Positions 62,701-64,000 of a stretch of 64,000 nucleotides of DNA are shown piece by piece. How positions within the stretch are numbered: position 1 is the first letter of the stretch; each line of letters opens with the position of its first letter. This stretch comes from Streptomyces sp. NRRL S-244. GTDB taxonomy: Bacteria > Actinomycetota > Actinomycetes > Streptomycetales > Streptomycetaceae. The notes beneath the pieces were generated by a model, which did no database searches, was not told the origin of the DNA, and saw only the letters and a program-made list of their open reading frames with translations. A program made the position numbers and the translations under genes. Where the stretch lies: contig NZ_JOCX01000005.1 of assembly GCF_000717915.1 (NCBI RefSeq), positions 186,001-250,000 on the forward strand, in the 5' to 3' direction.

Positions 62701-64000
62701 CTCCATCGGTACGGGCTTCACCAGCGCCGCCTACCCGCACCTGTCCAGCGACGGCGACTTCGAGAAGGACGGCTACGCCGACCTCTGGTCGCGCGACGGC
62801 AACGGCCAGATCACCGAGTTCCCGGGCCGCGCCCTGAGCGGCGGATCCGTCTTCGGCCCCGGCCGCAAGCTGGTCCTCGGCGGCACGCCGTGGTCCGAGT
62901 GCCAGGCGTTCACCAAGCCCGGTACGACCACCCCGCGCCAGCTGTGCGGACCGATCCTGGCGAAGTTCAACGCCGCGGGCGGCACCGCCGCGCTCGGCTA
63001 CCCGACCACCGACATCACCGAGTCGACCGACGCCGTCGGCCGCTTCGTGCACTTCCGCAAGGAAGGCGAGAGCAGCGACAACGGCTCCATCTACTGGCAC
63101 CCGAACACCGGTGCCTGGACCATCGTCAACGGCATCCGCCAGAAGTGGATGAGCCTGGGCGCCGAACGGGGCGTCATGGGCTACCCGACCTCCGACGAGG
63201 CCGTGACCTTCGACAACAACGGCTGGTTCAGCACCTTCAGCGGCGGTGGCGGCGGGGCCATCTACTTCACGTTCGAATTCAGTGGCCAGTCCGTCAGGGG
63301 CACCATCTACAAGAAGTACATCGAGCTCGGCGGCCCCAGCGGCCCGCTCGGCTACCCGACCACCGACGAGACCAACGCCCCCGACGGCGTCGGCCGCTAC
63401 AACCACTTCCGCCACAAGGGGCAGACCTCCGACACGGCGTCCATCTACTGGACGACCACGACGGGCAAGGCCTGGTCGGTCCGGGGCACGATCCGCGAGA
63501 AGTGGTTGAGCCTCGGCGGTGCGGAGAAGAGCTTCCTGGGCTACCCGCAGTCGGACGAGTACGACGTCTACGGCGGCCCCCGCGAGGACTTCTCGGGCGG
63601 CTACATCCGCCACAACCACACCACGGGCGTCAGCGTCGAGCACAAGGCGAACGACCGCACCATGGACAAGCGCACCGAACTGGGGGGTGACTTCAACGGC
63701 GACGGCCGGGCCGACGTGGCCACCGTCTACGACTTCGGCAGCGACGCGATGGCGCTCTACGTCGCGCCCGGCAAGGCCGACGGCAGCGGATACGGCGCCC
63801 CGGTCCTCGGCTTCAACAGCGGGGTGTGGAACTGGCGCGTCAAGCAGTCGCAGTGGGTCGTCGGCGACTTCAACAACGACGGCCGCGACGACCTGGCCGC
63901 ACTGTACGACTACGAAGACGCCAACGGTCTGTTCACCTTCCTCGGCAACGCCGACGGCACTTTCACCAGCCTGCCGCGCAGCGCCTACGTCGGCCCGGGC
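59711..64000 (+). CDS. Giant secreted DNRLRE/FG-GAP/LGFP repeat protein, 3' end outside window
   Basis: The frame is open from GTG 59711 (GAGGA seven bases before) to the window end: 1430 codons, no stop. Parts in order: a signal peptide, a charged linker, a beta-rich domain with a Pro/Ala-rich insert (about 275-310), a DNRLRE-type domain (from YPVVIDPVWRDDW, about 353 on), two or more FG-GAP/VCBS segments with calcium-type motifs (GDLNGDGTVDLW at about 764, later GDFNGDGRADVAT, GDFNNDGRDDLAA), and four LGFP-type repeats (LGYPTTD, MGYPTSD, LGYPTTD, LGYPQSD). Streptomyces often pairs such a protein with an RHS protein. It is divergent from the toxin gene and may help deliver or display it. Confidence 0.85.
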   Translation, partial: MRPFTTRARVDDPPSRRTPVLATATVLTAALTSTLLGGLPAVAAGKSGAAAGDKVKERLADAAAETKAKGEAKKSGKPVEIESKRTETDDVWANPDGTLTANHALVPVRVYRGGKLVDADATLAKQSDGRIAPAATAVGLSFSGGGTGALATMRKDGRDVSLTWPTPLPAPKLEGNSATYTNVLEDVDLRISADVSGFSHQIVVKTRKAAENPALASLDFGLEGKGVTIRKEASGELRAVDPAGQTLFSAAKPQMWDSGAEKILPESTAGTTGPAPAPAPKAAAPKAADAAKTSGLQAAPAAGAAAQAPAPVPPVPAVDGISNGSKEADLGVDLKGSKLTLKPDRKLLTDAATTYPVVIDPVWRDDWKSAWAIAYKHTAYANSANTNYWNGGTLSKEARVGCAKDGANGGTVCAKTFFQAGMGAMWDKQILESTFRIQQKYAGSWSCQSGQLQIWDTDAIGGGTTWNNQPAWKRMVDASGQSFGGRNCPGDGDTIELNVTSAVADAARYHWPAWTMGLKSANDNVDVSWRKFNPDSARISTKFNTLPTTPYERSSSPSVACNGGQMGTTDNVVLRARVSDAEDNSLTAEFHYWNANDYGTLKTARVPVASGNMAQLTIPAAGLGSNTYRWDVRGNDGTADGPWAGQCLFTIDATRPASLPGVSSAQFPENEPDNTGYARTEGTFKLTSGGENDITKYQWWTESDPKVQEASPAAPGGSVDVKYKPTAAGPQVMYVRSLDASNNRSDLKSYLFYAKRQPVRDKPGDLNGDGTVDLWSVDPGSGQLWVHPGKGDGSFGLSRKLDHASFANVKSMSHRNSWSEDLIEDLLVLRPQNGDPSRNTLWVYPGKGDGDLKPLDAKGFEVTAFEDGVNDHNHWAQADQVVSIGSVNDDNGDGKTDDDDVPDMLIKEGSKLWLYLGTLTGEVAIPGSEPILLGNADWQNMTIMTPGDLNGDALPEIWARDTVSGKIHQYTSKKTTANTSPALVDLTVYGDPAVRTASIGTGFTSAAYPHLSSDGDFEKDGYADLWSRDGNGQITEFPGRALSGGSVFGPGRKLVLGGTPWSECQAFTKPGTTTPRQLCGPILAKFNAAGGTAALGYPTTDITESTDAVGRFVHFRKEGESSDNGSIYWHPNTGAWTIVNGIRQKWMSLGAERGVMGYPTSDEAVTFDNNGWFSTFSGGGGGAIYFTFEFSGQSVRGTIYKKYIELGGPSGPLGYPTTDETNAPDGVGRYNHFRHKGQTSDTASIYWTTTTGKAWSVRGTIREKWLSLGGAEKSFLGYPQSDEYDVYGGPREDFSGGYIRHNHTTGVSVEHKANDRTMDKRTELGGDFNGDGRADVATVYDFGSDAMALYVAPGKADGSGYGAPVLGFNSGVWNWRVKQSQWVVGDFNNDGRDDLAALYDYEDANGLFTFLGNADGTFTSLPRSAYVGPG

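Noticed and set aside
59708..63643. A 1311-codon open frame antisense to the large secreted protein
   Set aside because: Composition is that of a shadow frame, while the plus strand has a signal peptide, calcium motifs and LGFP repeats in one continuous frame.

Overview
The window is high-GC actinobacterial chromosome, almost certainly Streptomyces. Codons end almost always in G or C, GTG and TTG starts are common, many genes overlap by 1-4 bases, and the gene set matches a core-chromosome neighbourhood I know from S. coelicolor (about SCO4868 to SCO4921, from memory, not checked). I see no insertion sequence, phage gene, CRISPR array, tRNA or rRNA.

Layout. 1-4.4 kb: end of an unknown membrane protein, an L,D-transpeptidase lipoprotein, a B12-dependent acyl-CoA mutase large subunit and a LysE/LeuE exporter. 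4.4-12.6 kb: a surface-glycan cluster in two divergent arms, with CMP-sialate-type synthetase, NeuB-type synthase, three sialyltransferase-like enzymes, a GT2 enzyme and an O-acyltransferase; it fits Kdn (teichulosonic acid) wall polymer synthesis. 12.7-13.9 kb: M20 amidohydrolase. 14.2-21.3 kb: nucleoside ABC importer (lipoprotein, ATPase, two permeases), cytidine deaminase and thymidine phosphorylase. 21.4-30.7 kb: Uma2 nuclease-fold protein, STAS protein, ECF sigma factor with SnoaL tail, second L,D-transpeptidase, MFS/LysR pair, LuxR regulator, PHP phosphoesterase, cupin and alpha/beta hydrolase. 30.8-40.4 kb: adenosine deaminase, small envelope proteins (PspC, VanZ, PH, class F sortase and a secreted neighbour), then deoC with two aldehyde dehydrogenase genes. 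41-45.5 kb: a uridine-kinase-like gene and sigQ, afsQ1, afsQ2 and a lipoprotein. 45.8-51.6 kb: phosphosugar mutase, purine nucleoside phosphorylase, a cyclotransferase, an LpdA-type flavoprotein and a DeoR regulator. 51.7-64 kb: an RHS polymorphic toxin with Hint domain, nuclease-like tip and adjacent immunity gene, divergent from a huge DNRLRE/FG-GAP/LGFP secreted protein that runs off the end.

Two systems stand out. First, one palindrome, CTACGCGCGTAG, lies before six transcription units spread over 34 kb (lipoprotein, ABC ATPase, deoA, add, deoC, purine nucleoside phosphorylase). Together these import nucleosides, deaminate and phosphorolyse them, and burn the (deoxy)ribose through a mutase, DERA and aldehyde dehydrogenase. 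At deoC the operator fills the promoter spacer and the mRNA looks leaderless. Second, the RHS protein's C-terminal tip and its 8-base-spaced immunity gene have clearly lower GC than the rest, the mark of an exchanged toxin cassette. The afsQ1/sigQ intergenic region adds a perfect AfsQ1 box and a five-unit array of 11-bp direct repeats.
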